This document shows positions 46,381 to 57,144 of a DNA stretch of 64,000 nt, in pieces. How positions within the stretch are numbered: the stretch's first letter is position 1; each line of letters starts with the position of its first letter. The stretch is from positions 78,074,325 through 78,138,324 of the forward strand of contig CM075764.1 in assembly GCA_037974665.1 (NCBI GenBank). Direction: 5' to 3'. The position numbers and the translations under genes were made by a program. The notes under the pieces were generated by a model. It had not been told where the DNA came from. It was given only the letters and a program-made list of their open reading frames with translations, and did no database searches. The stretch is from Ehretia macrophylla. Its lineage: Eukaryota; Streptophyta; Magnoliopsida; Boraginales; Ehretiaceae.

Positions 46381-47416
46381 CTATATCACGACCCCAATTA
46401 TGAATCGCTAAAACGGTCTCTAATACCACAATAATCAAAGGAATTATAACTCAAGATTACGGAACATTGAATAATCCTAGGGTCGTGATGCCACGGGCTT
46501 AACAAGATCACTCCTCCTAAGTTCGCTAAGGCACAAGACAATAGCCTGAACACTATTAGCCATAAACATTTCAATACTAAGATTCAAATTACTAAGTTAC
46601 ATGAATTCAAATAATACATGTTATACAAACTACATCATTAAAGTTTAAGGCTACAACTACCAAATACACAATTACATGGCCTAGATCATCAACTACATCA
46701 TGCACGATCCAACTACTACAACTAGGCCTCAAAAAAATATTGTATCAAACTAGATACAAAGTTAAGCGTCCAAAGGTTAATACATTACATCAAATAGTTC
46801 ATATACTTAGCCCATCTATTTCAACAAGAGGTTAAACATACAAGGGAGCTTTCCTTCATCTTGCAGAGTTGACTTGGGCTTAGCCTCACCTGTAATCGTA
46901 ATGAAGAAGTGTCAAACCCCAAAATTCCCTTTTATATGAAATTACGTGTTTTGACTTGTCTATATGTTATTTGAATTAAAATGTGTTAATTATGTGATTA
47001 TTACTTCTATTACATGATATGTGAGCATTCATGAAATTTTCATAAAAATATGCATTGAAAATTTTATCGTTGAGTTTTGAGAATTGTGTTTGAATACACG
47101 TCCGCTAGAATTTTGAAACGGTCTTTTAAACGATTTAAAGCCTAGTCCTCTATGATTAATAGACCCGTGTTTGATAAAAACTGATTCTGAAACGAATTAG
47201 GAATTTAAAAGGATTTTTCATTTTCTTTTGCAAAAATAAACATTTTATTTTAACTATATGTATATATATGCTTACATATGCTTACATATAAATGTTGTCA
47301 AATATTTATAGTCTACTAAGTATAGTATTTATAGTAGTTTATATATATATATAAAAGCAAAATAGGCTAAAAACACAAAGTTTGAAAACTTTGACTTAGT
47401 TTTATTTTGTTGACTA

Positions 47417-47420
<4 letters not shown>

Positions 47421-47482
<62 letters not shown>
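47421..47482. repeat. TA dinucleotide run
   Basis: About 30 TA units just after TTGACTATGCA. The 3' LTR has only a short run at this place (54907-54914), so the difference arose after insertion. Confidence 0.95.
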
Positions 47483-47486
<4 letters not shown>

Positions 47487-48320
47487 ACACATTATACACA
47501 CATAATACATTTAGACAATACTCAAAACACCACAAACACACACACACAAGGCCGAAACTCTAAGAAGAAAAAGAGAAGGCATTTTGCTTACGATTTCAAG
47601 AAATTTTCTCAAAGATTTTGGAATTCAAAGCCAAATAACTTCATTCAAAGCTTGAAATTGCTTGTTGGTCATCCATTCTACACATTTATAACATTGCTTG
47701 GCATCAAAGGTGAAGGAAAAAATATAGTTCATTATTTTAAAGTTGAGAAGAGTTTTTGGTTGATGCATTTATAGTTGCTATTTTGCTAAATTGATGTTAG
47801 ATTATTGCTTAGAAGATGATAAGGACCAATTATATGAATTTGTTGCCATTTTAATCGGTAGTAGCTTGTATTTTATTTTTCGGGTATTTAAATTGATTAT
47901 TTGGCTTATATTTGAATAATTGTTGTTGTAGAAGTTGAAATTGAGTTGTAGTTTCTTTTATAGGTTTTTTAATTATTGTATAGTAATGTTATAATGCCAA
48001 ATTTTCAATTTGAATGCCATAGCAAAAGGTCAAAAATTCAGCCTAGGTGCAGTGCCAAAATTAGTCTTGTTGGGCTTGTTTTGGGTGGCTTTTGGATGGT
48101 TTCCGAGGGGGTTAATGTAGTTTCATGTGTGGTTGAGTGGCAGGAAAAGCTTCAGGGGTTGTTTGATTAGTAGATTGTAAGTTATGAATTTTAGAAGTTT
48201 GTGTAGCCTTTCTTTAAAATGCTTAAATGTTGTCTTTAGTTGTTTGGTAGTGTTTGTGTAGTTGTTTCTTGGATTATTGTAGAGTAGGTTTGGGTTTGAA
48301 AGTATGTTGAAAGGTGTATT

Positions 48321-48351
48321 AAGTTGGGTGGCCTACTTTGTCATCTAACTT
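48321..48351 (+). other. Conserved LTR stem-loop, CTACTTT loop (H1)
   Basis: Arms AAGTTGGGTGGC and GTCATCTAACTT pair at all 12 positions, three as G-U, around CTACTTT. G-U pairs work only on the sense strand, which points to an RNA structure in the element transcript. Confidence 0.75.
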
Positions 48352-48405
48352 GGTTGTCTTAGTTGTTTAATTAATGTTATGATGATTAATGATTGTTGTT
48401 GTACT

Positions 48406-48432
48406 AGAAGGCAACCTACTTTGTTGTCTTCT
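48406..48432 (+). other. Conserved LTR stem-loop, CTACTTT loop (H2)
   Basis: AGAAGGCAAC and GTTGTCTTCT pair over 10 positions (one G-U) around CTACTTT, 54 bases after H1. Confidence 0.75.
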
Positions 48433-49430
48433 CAGAATATGAAATGTTTATTATTATTGTTGTGAGTCATGATAGTGTGTGCCACATCTCGGGCAGTATC
48501 GGGCTGTCAGGTTGAAAACAGCGTGGCTATCATATGTTATCCCCTATCTTGCATGGACGGAGATGTCATGGAGTGTGGGTCTAGGATGGGGTACTTTCAG
48601 AATGTATGGAGTGTGGGTCTAGGATGGGGTACTTTCAGAATGTATCAATGGGCGTATAGGGTTAGTTGAGTTCGTGATGGCGTATGGAGCTACATCAACT
48701 AGTATATCATTACTCAATTGAATGGTTACCTGTGTTGCTTTAATTTTATTATGGTTATTGGTGATGTTTATTGAATGTCTAATTGTTCATAGGGTGTTTT
48801 CCCAAGTGGTAAAGAAAAGTGTTTCCAAAACATCTTTTGAACTCTCGCTAAGCTTTGTATTGTATAAGTTCACCCTCTTTACTGACTTTCAGGTGTTACC
48901 GAGCTAGATTTAGGGTACATTCCTCAGGAGACTGAGTACGAGCATTATGTGGACGAGTCCAATGTGCAGGAGTCTTATCCTTGATGCCTTTGCTGGAATG
49001 CTTCTATGATGTTCTGTAATATGAAATATGTTGTAATGTTTAAAGCTTTAAAGGTTGTATTGTATAAGGTGCTTTAAAGATAGTGAAAAGTATAATGCTA
49101 GTGTTGTAGTGTTACTTTTAGAGATGAATGGGTTGCTAGAGTAGTTTTATATCTATTATGCATATGTATATTATAGCTTGTGGTATGTTATTGAAACAGA
49201 GGCATATGACTTGTGGTTGGGATGTTGTATAGTTGTATAATGAATGGTTTTGAATGTGTTGTATGTTGATGAATGATTGTTGGAGTAGTGGTTGAAGTTG
49301 TAGTTGGCTGTGTGATATCATAAAGGATTGGTTTAGAGTCCTATTGTCCATGTTACAGACGTTATATTGCCGAAATTTCGTTGCATCCTAACTGATCGTA
49401 AGTGGGGTCAAGTTGGGGCGTGACATTAAG

Positions 49431-49442
49431 TGGTATCAGAGC
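49431..49442 (+). other. G1 primer-binding site (initiator tRNA-Met type)
   Basis: TGGTATCAGAGC, five bases after the LTR. Confidence 0.93.
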
Positions 49443-49674
49443 GCATGTTTAGCTGTTAGCTGGGTTATCCTCGGTATATGGGTAGTGGTCTAACCATGCA
49501 AGTATGTATTAAGTGAAAAAGTGAAGTATATGACTATATGATTATGTGATTAACTTATTTACGTGACTAATATTTATGTAATCTACGTGCCTCATGTGAG
49601 TTGCTGCCTATGTGCTATTAACTGTCTATAGCCTGTCTATGTGTTATAAAATGTGCTAACTCTTTGATAGTAAG

Positions 49675-50936
49675 ATGGCTGTCCAACAACCCGTAATAGG
49701 CCTCAGGGAGGTGATGATGATCAGGGGAATCAGGAACAGGGTCGGGATCAGGGAATGGATAGGATAGCGGTGGCAATGGACCGTATAACCAAGGTTCTTG
49801 CTTGGCAGACAGAGATATTAGCGGGGCAAGCTGCCCAGGTTCAGAATGTGCAGGCGCAAGTGCACAATGTATAGGGTGGTTACTGTGAAGGTAGTTTGTT
49901 AAAGGAATTCTTTGGGTACTTTCCACCAAGGTTTCAGGGCTAGCCTGATGATCGGAAAGCTGAGGCTTGGGTAAGCAAGATTGAGAAAATAATTGACCCA
50001 CTTGAGTACACAAATGATAGAAAGGTTACCTTTGTCGTGTATCCTCTTGATGATGAGGCAGAGGAATGGTGGCGTACAGTGAGGTTAGTTTGGGAAGCTC
50101 AGGGTACTCCCTATATCTGGGCTAATTTCATTCCGGAGTTCCGGGCTAAATATGTTCTGAGGCTTGCTAGGGAGCGTAGGGAAGAGGAGTTCTTGTCCCT
50201 TGTTCAGGGTAATTCTATAGTGGCTCAGTACGAGGCCAATTTTACTAGGTTGTCCCAGTATGCACCGGAGTTTGTGCAGGACCAGGAGAGGAAGACTCGA
50301 AGGTTTATACGGTGGTTGAGGCCAGAGCTTCAGGATTCAATGGCCTTGTTAGAGTATGATGAGTTTCCCGCAGCCTTTAATACTACTTCTAGAATGAAGA
50401 AAATGAAATGGGAGCAGGCTGGTTCAAGTTAGGCCAGTAGGAGGCCGTTTCAGCCTCAGGGTCAGTAGGTTGTTTATAGGCCTCCAGTGCAGTAGGGTAT
50501 TTATAGGCCACCAGTGCAACAGGGTTCTTACAGACCTCAGGGGCAGCAGAGTACTTACAGGCCCTAGTTTTAATAGGGATCCTATCAGGCACAGTCACAG
50601 CAGAGGCCGGCCCAGTCTTAGGGTCAGTACAGGCCGAATGTTGTGATACCTCAACAAACTAGTGCAGCTGCATATTCAGCTTCTGGTTCTTCGGGAGGCA
50701 GTGTTGGTACTCCGACACTGCATTGTGCTTATTGTAAACATAAGGGCCATTTGGAAGCCGACTGTCAGATGAAGGTAGAGAGGTGTTTAGGTTTCGGCAA
50801 CAACTAATACAGGGCGAGAGACTGCCCCAGATATCAGAGGGTTGAGGGTTAGTCAGCGACCCAGGGTTATCAGGGTAGACCTACAGGCAGTGCACCTCAG
50901 CAGCAGCGGGTTCAGGCTTGGGCCTATGCGATCGAC
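49675..50936 (+). pseudogene. gag: G1 gag (capsid and nucleocapsid), broken
   Basis: The ATG at 49675 is the likely start, but the frame shifts near 49690. The rest lies in the next frame: a Gln/Asp/Gly-rich opening, VQNVQAQVHNV, YFPPRFQG and DDRKAEAWVSKIEKI. The capsid core at 50037-50432 reads YPLDDEAEEWW, FIPEFRAKYV, IVAQYEANFTRLSQYAPEFV and FIRWLRPELQDS. A Gln/Tyr/Pro-rich linker follows with repeated TAG codons (50430, 50466 and others), then one zinc knuckle CAYCKHKGHLEADC at 50724-50765. Gag forms the particle and packages RNA. Most stops sit where the linker repeat predicts Gln. Confidence 0.88.
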
Positions 50937-52340
50937 TTGGAGGAGTTGCCTGAGGCAGCAGCGGTTGTGGAAGGTAACTTTCTTATACTCAATCAACTTG
51001 TTAAAGTATTGATTGATTCTGGTGCTACGCATTCTTTTATTACACCTCCCAGTGTGCAACATGTTAATGTGCAACCTGAGAAGTTACCTTATGTGGTTGA
51101 GATTAGTACTCATTTGACTGATAAATATGTGACTGGCTTAGTATGTAAAGATTGTAAAATACATGTTAAGGGTCAGGATTTTCTTTCGAACCTTATCTTA
51201 TTTCCTATTTGAGAGTATGATGTTATCTTGGGTCTGGATTGGCTTGCCAAGTATGATGCTCAATTAAACTGTAGAACAAAGGTGGTACAGTTTTAGTTGC
51301 CAGAACAGCCAGTGGTCGAGGTAGTGGGAAACCGAGATCCTAAGACGAGTTTCACTATCTCATCAGTTAAAGCTATTAAGTTGGTGAGTAAGGGGTGTTC
51401 AGGTTACCTAGCTTATTTGATCAACAAACTATCTGATAAGCTAAAATTGGAGGAAGTTCAGATAATTCGGGAATATCCCAATGTATTTCCCGAGGAGTTG
51501 CCAGGACTACCGCTAGAAAGAGATATTGAGTTTGTGATTAATTTAATTCCCGATACTCAACCTATTTCTAAATCAGCATACCCGATAGCACCAGCTGAGC
51601 TTAAAGAGCTGAAAACTCAGTTGTAGCAGTTATTAGAGAAATGTTTCATTCAGTAGAGTTTTTCACCGTGGGAAGCACCCGTTTTATTTGTGAAGAAGAA
51701 GGATGGTACCTTGAGATTATGTATTGATTATCGTGGTTAGAATCAGGTGACCATCAAGAACAAATATCTTTTGCTACTAATTGACGAGTTGTTTGATCAA
51801 CTTCAGGGAGCTAAAGTCTATTCTAAGTTTGACTTGAGGTAGGGGTATTATCAGCTTCGGATCCATACGGAGGATGTTCCAAAGTCTGCTTTCAGGACTC
51901 GGTATGGGCATTACGAATTTGTAGTTATGCCCTTTAGACTAACTAATGCACTGGCAACATTCATAGATTTTATGCATCGAGACTTTCGGCCATACTTGGA
52001 CCAGTTCATGGTAATCTTCATTGATGATATCTTAGTATATTCTAAGACTGAATCGGAGCACGAGCAACATTTACGACTTATCCTATAGAAACTTTAGGAG
52101 CATTAGTTGTTTACGAAGTTCAGCAAATGTGAATTCTGGCTACAACGAATATCTTTTCTGGGCCACGTGATTACTCAAAACGGTATCTCTGTAGATCCCA
52201 CTAAAATTGAGGTGGTGATGTCTTGGAAAAGGCCGGAGAATGTTACGGAGGTTCGCAACTTCCTTAGTTTGGTGGGTTACTACCGCAGGTTTATGAAGGA
52301 CTTTTCTAAGATTGTGGGGCCACTTTCTTAGCTAACTCAA
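50937..52340 (+). pseudogene. pol: G1 protease and reverse transcriptase, broken
   Basis: Protease active site DSGATHS is at 51015-51035, followed by the YDVILGLDWL region. RT begins near 51440 and shows [71 protein letters not shown] and the catalytic FIDD at 52017-52028. Then come [19 protein letters not shown] and [12 protein letters not shown]. All are in one frame, interrupted by TGA at 51210-51212 and about ten TAG codons, including three between 52085 and 52107. Retention of every motif with stops but no frameshift over 1.4 kb fits point decay by deamination. Confidence 0.92.
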
Positions 52341-52928
52341 AAATGAACAAGTTTTACATGGGATGAGAAGTGTAAGAGTGGGTTTTAGGAGTTGAAAAAG
52401 AGATTGACTACCGCTCCGGTACTTGCATTGCCAGAGGGAATTGATAATATGGTCATCTACAACGATGCATCCAAAGAGGGCTTAGGTTGCACACTTATGC
52501 AGAATGGTCGAGTTATTGCCTATGCTTCTAGAAAGTTAAAACCATATGAGGTGAACTATCCGACTCATGATTTGGAGTTGGCAGCTGTTGTGTTTACTCT
52601 GAAAAAGTGGCATAACTATCTGTGGGGTAGTAAGTTTGAAACCTTCACTGATCATATAAGTCTGAAGTACTTGTTCTCATAGAAGGAGTTGAATATGTGG
52701 CAACAAAGATAGATGGAGCTTCTAGGAGATTATAATTGTTCTATCAATTATCTGCCTGGGAGGACAAATGTTGTAGCAGATACTCTTAGCCGTAAGGCCA
52801 GTATTGCTTGTTTGGTAGTTAAAAAGTGGGAGGTGCTTGAAGAAGTTAGTTATTGGAAACTCGAGTTGACTCAGGTTGAAATGATGTTCACATCTACGGA
52901 TTCAACCTCTATTGTTGTCTCAGATTAG
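52341..52928 (+). pseudogene. pol: G1 RNase H, broken
   Basis: Reads [28 protein letters not shown] (first catalytic Asp), [34 protein letters not shown] and [10 protein letters not shown], ending NYLPGRTNVVADTLSRK. Stops at about 52345, 52388, 52680 and 52710 break it. The first could derive from CGA and the next two from CAG, and the last sits at a conserved Trp. A frameshift near 52911-52920 moves integrase to the next frame. Confidence 0.9.
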
Positions 52929-54389
52929 AGAAGCTCAGAAACTTGATGCAAAACTTCAGAAGACCAATGAGCAGATTGCGGATGGTCAGTTTGACTTTAA
53001 ATTATATGAGGATGGTATTCTTCAGTTTCGGAATAGGGTGTGTGTTCTTGATGAACCGGGTTTAAGGAGAGGTATTCTGGAGGAGGCTCATAATTCTAAA
53101 TACACCATTCATCTCGGTGGAAACAAGATGTACCGGGATTTGAAACAACATTATTGGTGGAACTACATGAAGATGGAGGTTGCTTAGTTTGTATCCAGAT
53201 GTTTGACTTGTCAGCGAGTAAAAGCGAAACATCAATGACCCGCAGGGTTACTTCAGCCGTTGGCAATACCAGAGTGGAAATGGGAACATATTACGATGGA
53301 CTTCGTCACTGATTTTCCTAGAACACCGAGAGGTTGTGATGCGGTTCAGGTTATTGTAGACCGTTTGACGAAGACAGCTTATTTTATTCCGATGAGGAAG
53401 GGTGATAAACTTGTGAAGTTGGCGGATCTTTATTTGGATCAGATTGTTAAACTTCACAGGATTCTAGTCAGTATTGTTTATGATCGAGATCCTCAGTTTA
53501 CTTCTCGATTTCAGGAGAAACTTCAGAAAACTTTTGGTACTAAGTTGAGTTTCAGAACAACGTATCATCCACAGACCGACGGTCAGTCGAAGAGAACTAA
53601 TCAGATTCTGGAAGATATGCTCAGGGCTTATGTTTTAGACTTTGGGAAGAATTGGGAGAAACATTTACTGCTAGCCGAGTTTTCCTATAACAATAGTTAT
53701 CAAACGACTATTGGGATGGCACCTTATGCACCTCTCTACGGTCGTTAGTGTTGATCACCTTTGTACTGGGACGAGGTAAAGGAGATGAAGGTTATTGATT
53801 CAACTATGATGCCAGAACTTCTAGAGAAGATTGAGAATGTCCAATTAATCAGGCAGAGAATGCTGACAGCGCAGAGCAGATACAAGAGTCATGTTAATAA
53901 ACGCTGACGGGATTTGGAGTTTGTAGTCGGGGATAGAGTTTTCTTGAAATTGTCTCCTCGTAAGGGTTTTGCTCATCATAGTAAAGTTGGTAAACTGAAT
54001 CCAAGGTTTGCAGGGCCGTTTGAGATTACTGGCCGAGTTGGCAAGTTGGCGTATCAATTAGCTTTGCCACATAACTTCTCTAATGTTTATGATGTCTTCC
54101 ACGTATCTACTTTGAGGAAGTATTATCCGGATCCTTCTCATATTCTAGAACCAGAGTCGTTATAGCTTCGTGACAATCTGACTTATGATGAGTAGCCGAT
54201 TCGTAATCTAGATTAGATGGAACAGGAGTTGAGCTCGAAGAAGATTCTGATGGTTAAGGTATTGCGGAATCATCACGGGATTGAGGAAGCTACTTGGGAG
54301 AGAAAAGATCAGATTCAGCAGCAATACCCATATTTGTTCCGAGCAGCAAGTAAGAATTTCGAGAACAAAATTTCTTTAAAGCGGGAGAA
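52912..54389 (+). pseudogene. pol: G1 integrase with C-terminal chromodomain, broken
   Basis: The zinc-binding part reads HNSKYTIHLGGNKMY to CLTCQ. The core follows: WEHITMDFVTDFP (first Asp), VSIVYDRDPQFTS (second Asp), HPQTDGQSKRTNQILEDMLRAY (Glu). After LYGR come two stops where element A has KCRS: TAG, then TGA in place of CGA. The C-terminal domain (GDRVFLKLSPRKGF, GPFEI, FHVSTLRKY) and a chromodomain-like tail (MVKVLRNHHGIEEATWE) follow. TAG codons at 54163, 54193 and 54214 lie in the tail, and element A has CAG, CAA and CAG there. The tail ends just before the polypurine tract. Confidence 0.92.
54378..54389 (+). other. G1 polypurine tract
   Basis: AAAGCGGGAGAA directly before the 3' LTR start TGTGAAACC. 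Confidence 0.85.
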
Positions 54390-56592
54390 TGTGAAACCTC
54401 AAAATTCATTTTATATGAAATTAAGTGTTTTGACTTGTTTATATGTTATTTGAATTAAAATGTGTTAATTATGTGATTATTACTTCTATTACATGATATG
54501 TGAGCATTCATGAAATTGTCATAAAAATCTGCATTGAAAATTTTATCGTTAAGTTTTGTGAATAGTGTTTGAAGACATATCCGCTAGAAATTTGAAACTG
54601 GTCTTTTAAATGTTTTAGAACCTAGTCATCTGTTATTAATGGACTCGTGTTTGATAAAAAATTGATTCTGAAACAAATTAGGAATTTAAAAGGATTTTTC
54701 ATTTTCTTTTGCAAAAATAAGCATTTTATTTTAACTATATGTATATTTATGCTTACATATGCTTACATATAAATGTTGTCAAATATTTATAGTCTATTAA
54801 GTATAGTATTTATAGTAGTTCATATATATATAAGCAAAATAGGCTTAAAACAACTAAAAACACAAAGTTTGACAACTTTGACTTAGTTTTATTTTGTTGA
54901 CTATGCATATATATACATTATAAACACATTATACATACATAATACATTTAGACAAAACTCAAAACACCACAAACACACACATACAAGGCCAAAACTCCAA
55001 GGAGAAAAAAAGATGGCATTTTGCTTAGGTTTTCAAGAAATTTTCTCATAGATTTTGCAATTCAAGGCCAAATAACTTCATTCAAAGCTTGAAATTGCTT
55101 GTTGGGAATCCATTCTACACATTTTTAACATTGCTTGGCATCAAAGGTGAGGGAAAATATAGTTCATTATTTTAAAGTTGAGTTGAGTTTTTGGTTGATG
55201 CATTTGTAGTTGCTATTTTGCTAAATTGATGTTAGATTATTGCTTAGAAGATGATAAGGACCAATTATATGCATTTGTAGCCATTTTAAATGGTAGTAGC
55301 TTGTATTTTTTATTTTTCGGGTATTTAAATTGATTATTTGGCTTATATGTGAATAATTGTTGTTGTAGAAGTTGAAATTGAGTTGTAGTTGCTTCTATAG
55401 TTTGTTAATTATTGTATAGTAATGTTGTAATGCCAAATTTTCAATTTGAATGCCATAGCAAAAGGTCAAAAATTCAGCCTAGGTGCATTGCCAAAATTAG
55501 GCTTGTTGGGCTTGTTTTGGGTGGCTTTTGGTTGGTTTCCAAGGAAGTTAATGTAGTTGCATTCGGGGTTGAGTAGGAGGAAAGGGTTGGGGGTTGTTTG
55601 ATTAGTAGATTGTAAGTTATGAATTTTAGAAGTTTGTATAGCCTTTCTTTAGAATGTTTAAATGTTGTCTTTAGTTGTTTAGTAGTGTTTGTGTAGTTGT
55701 TTCTTGGATTGTTGTAGAGTAGGTTTGGGTTTGAAAGTATGTTGGAAGGTGTGTTAAGTTGGGTGGCCTACTTTGTCATCTAACTTGGTTGTCTTAGTTG
55801 TTTAATTAATGTTATGTTGATTAATGATTGTTGTTGTATTGGAAGGCAACCTATTTTGTTGTCTTCTCAGAATATGAAATGTTTAATATTATTGTTGTGA
55901 GTCATGATAGTGTGTGCCACCTCTTGGGCAGTATCGGGCTGTCGGGTTGAAAACGGCGTGACTATCATATGCTATTCCCTATCTCGCATGGGTGGAGATG
56001 CCATAGAATGTGGGTCTAGGATAGGGTACTTCCGAAATGTATCAATGGGCGTATAGGGTTGGTTGAGTTTGTGATGGCGTATGGAGCTATGTCAACTAGT
56101 ATATCCTTTCTCAATTGAATGGTTACCTGTGTTGCAGGAGTCTTGTCCTTGATGCCTTTGCTGGAATGCTTCTATGTTGTTCTGTAAAATGAAATATGTT
56201 GTAATGTTTAAAGTTTTAAAGGTTGTATTGTATAAGGTGCTTTAAAGATAGTGAAAAGTATAATGCTAGTGTAATAGTCTTACTTTTGGAGATGAATGGG
56301 TTGCTAGACTAGTTTTATATCTATTATGCATATGTATATTATAGCTTGTGGTATGTTGTTGAAACAGAGGCATATGACTTGTGGTTAGGATGTTGTATGG
56401 TTGTATAATGAATGGTTTTGAATGTGTTGTATGTTGATGAATGATTGTTGGAGTTGTGGTTGAAGTAGTAGTTGGTTGTTGATGTTATAAAGGATTGCTT
56501 TAGAGTCCTGTTGTCTATGTTACAGACATTATATTACCGAAATTCCGTTGCGTCCTGACTGATCGTAAGTGGGGTCGAGTTGGGGTGTGACA
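54390..56592 (+). repeat. G1 3' LTR
   Basis: Starts TGTGAAACC and ends GGGGTGTGACA. It holds H1 at 55756-55786 and H2 at 55842-55866 (loop CTATTTT). At 56135/56136 it lacks 229 bp present in the 5' LTR (48739-48967), with the trinucleotide TGC at both breakpoints. Confidence 0.95.
55756..55786 (+). other. Conserved LTR stem-loop, CTACTTT loop (H1)
   Basis: Identical to the 5' LTR copy at 48321-48351; H2 follows at 55842-55866 with GAAGGCAAC and GTTGTCTTC arms. Confidence 0.75.
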
Positions 56593-57106
56593 AGAAGGGT
56601 GAGCTACACCTAGTTCAGTGAGGGATAACAAGAAGGGGATTTTCGCAAGTGTTTTATCCTTTAGAAAACCTTTAGAAAAGCATGCCTTGCACACATGGAC
56701 AAATAATATGAAACGAGATTAAACATGATAAATGAACTATGCGATGCACGAAGGAACATGATTTACAATGAGGATGCACTATATCCTTAACATTTATCAA
56801 TAACAAAAACAAGATTAAAGGTAAGAAAACAACCCTACTCCCCAAGGACCTTTAGGGACCAAGTGGGAGTGGTAAACCACTTAATGAAAGGATACGGTTG
56901 AATGAGCATTTGTTGGAGATGGCCAGTCTTAAGTCTTCAATCAATATCTTCCCCCTTCACCAACATTAGGTGCTATCCGAATATACACTGGGGTCCATGG
57001 TAGTTGAGTCATACTAATAGCCCGATGTTGCTCAGGGAACCCGAGCGCTACCACGTCCATAAGTTTGGTACCATCGTGCCCGTAATTGATAACAATAGGA
57101 ACATTT

Positions 57107-57144
57107 GGAGGACAACAAAGTAGGTTGCCACTTTGTTGTCCTCC
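57107..57144. repeat. Perfect 15-bp inverted repeat in G2 right LTR
   Basis: GGAGGACAACAAAGT (57107-57121) and ACTTTGTTGTCCTCC (57130-57144) are exact complements with an 8-bp spacer. The left LTR has only the ordinary hairpin here, so this copy gained an inverted duplication. Confidence 0.95.

Larger units (their letters stand above)
46910..49425 (+). repeat. G1 5' LTR
   Basis: Begins TGTCAAACCCC and ends GGGGCGTGACA. It contains a TA run of about 60 bases (47421-47482), the H1 hairpin (48321-48351), the H2 hairpin (48406-48432) and a perfect 38-bp tandem duplication (48568-48605 and 48606-48643). No coding frame. Confidence 0.95.
46910..56592 (+). mobile_element. G1: full-length Ty3/gypsy chromovirus, 9683 bp
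   Basis: Flanked by a perfect AGAAG duplication (46905-46909 and 56593-56597). LTRs are 2516 bp and 2203 bp; the difference is mostly a 38-bp duplication and a long TA run in the 5' copy and a 229-bp deletion in the 3' copy. It has a PBS and polypurine tract in place. Internal order gag-protease-RT-RNase H-integrase-chromodomain is that of chromoviruses; long LTRs suggest a Tekay/Del-type lineage. More than a dozen in-frame stops and two frameshifts make it inactive. Four solo LTRs in X and element A belong to the same or a close family. Confidence 0.96.

Noticed and set aside
49618-50013. 131-codon minus-strand frame rich in Pro and His
   Set aside because: It is the antisense shadow of the G1 gag N-terminus.
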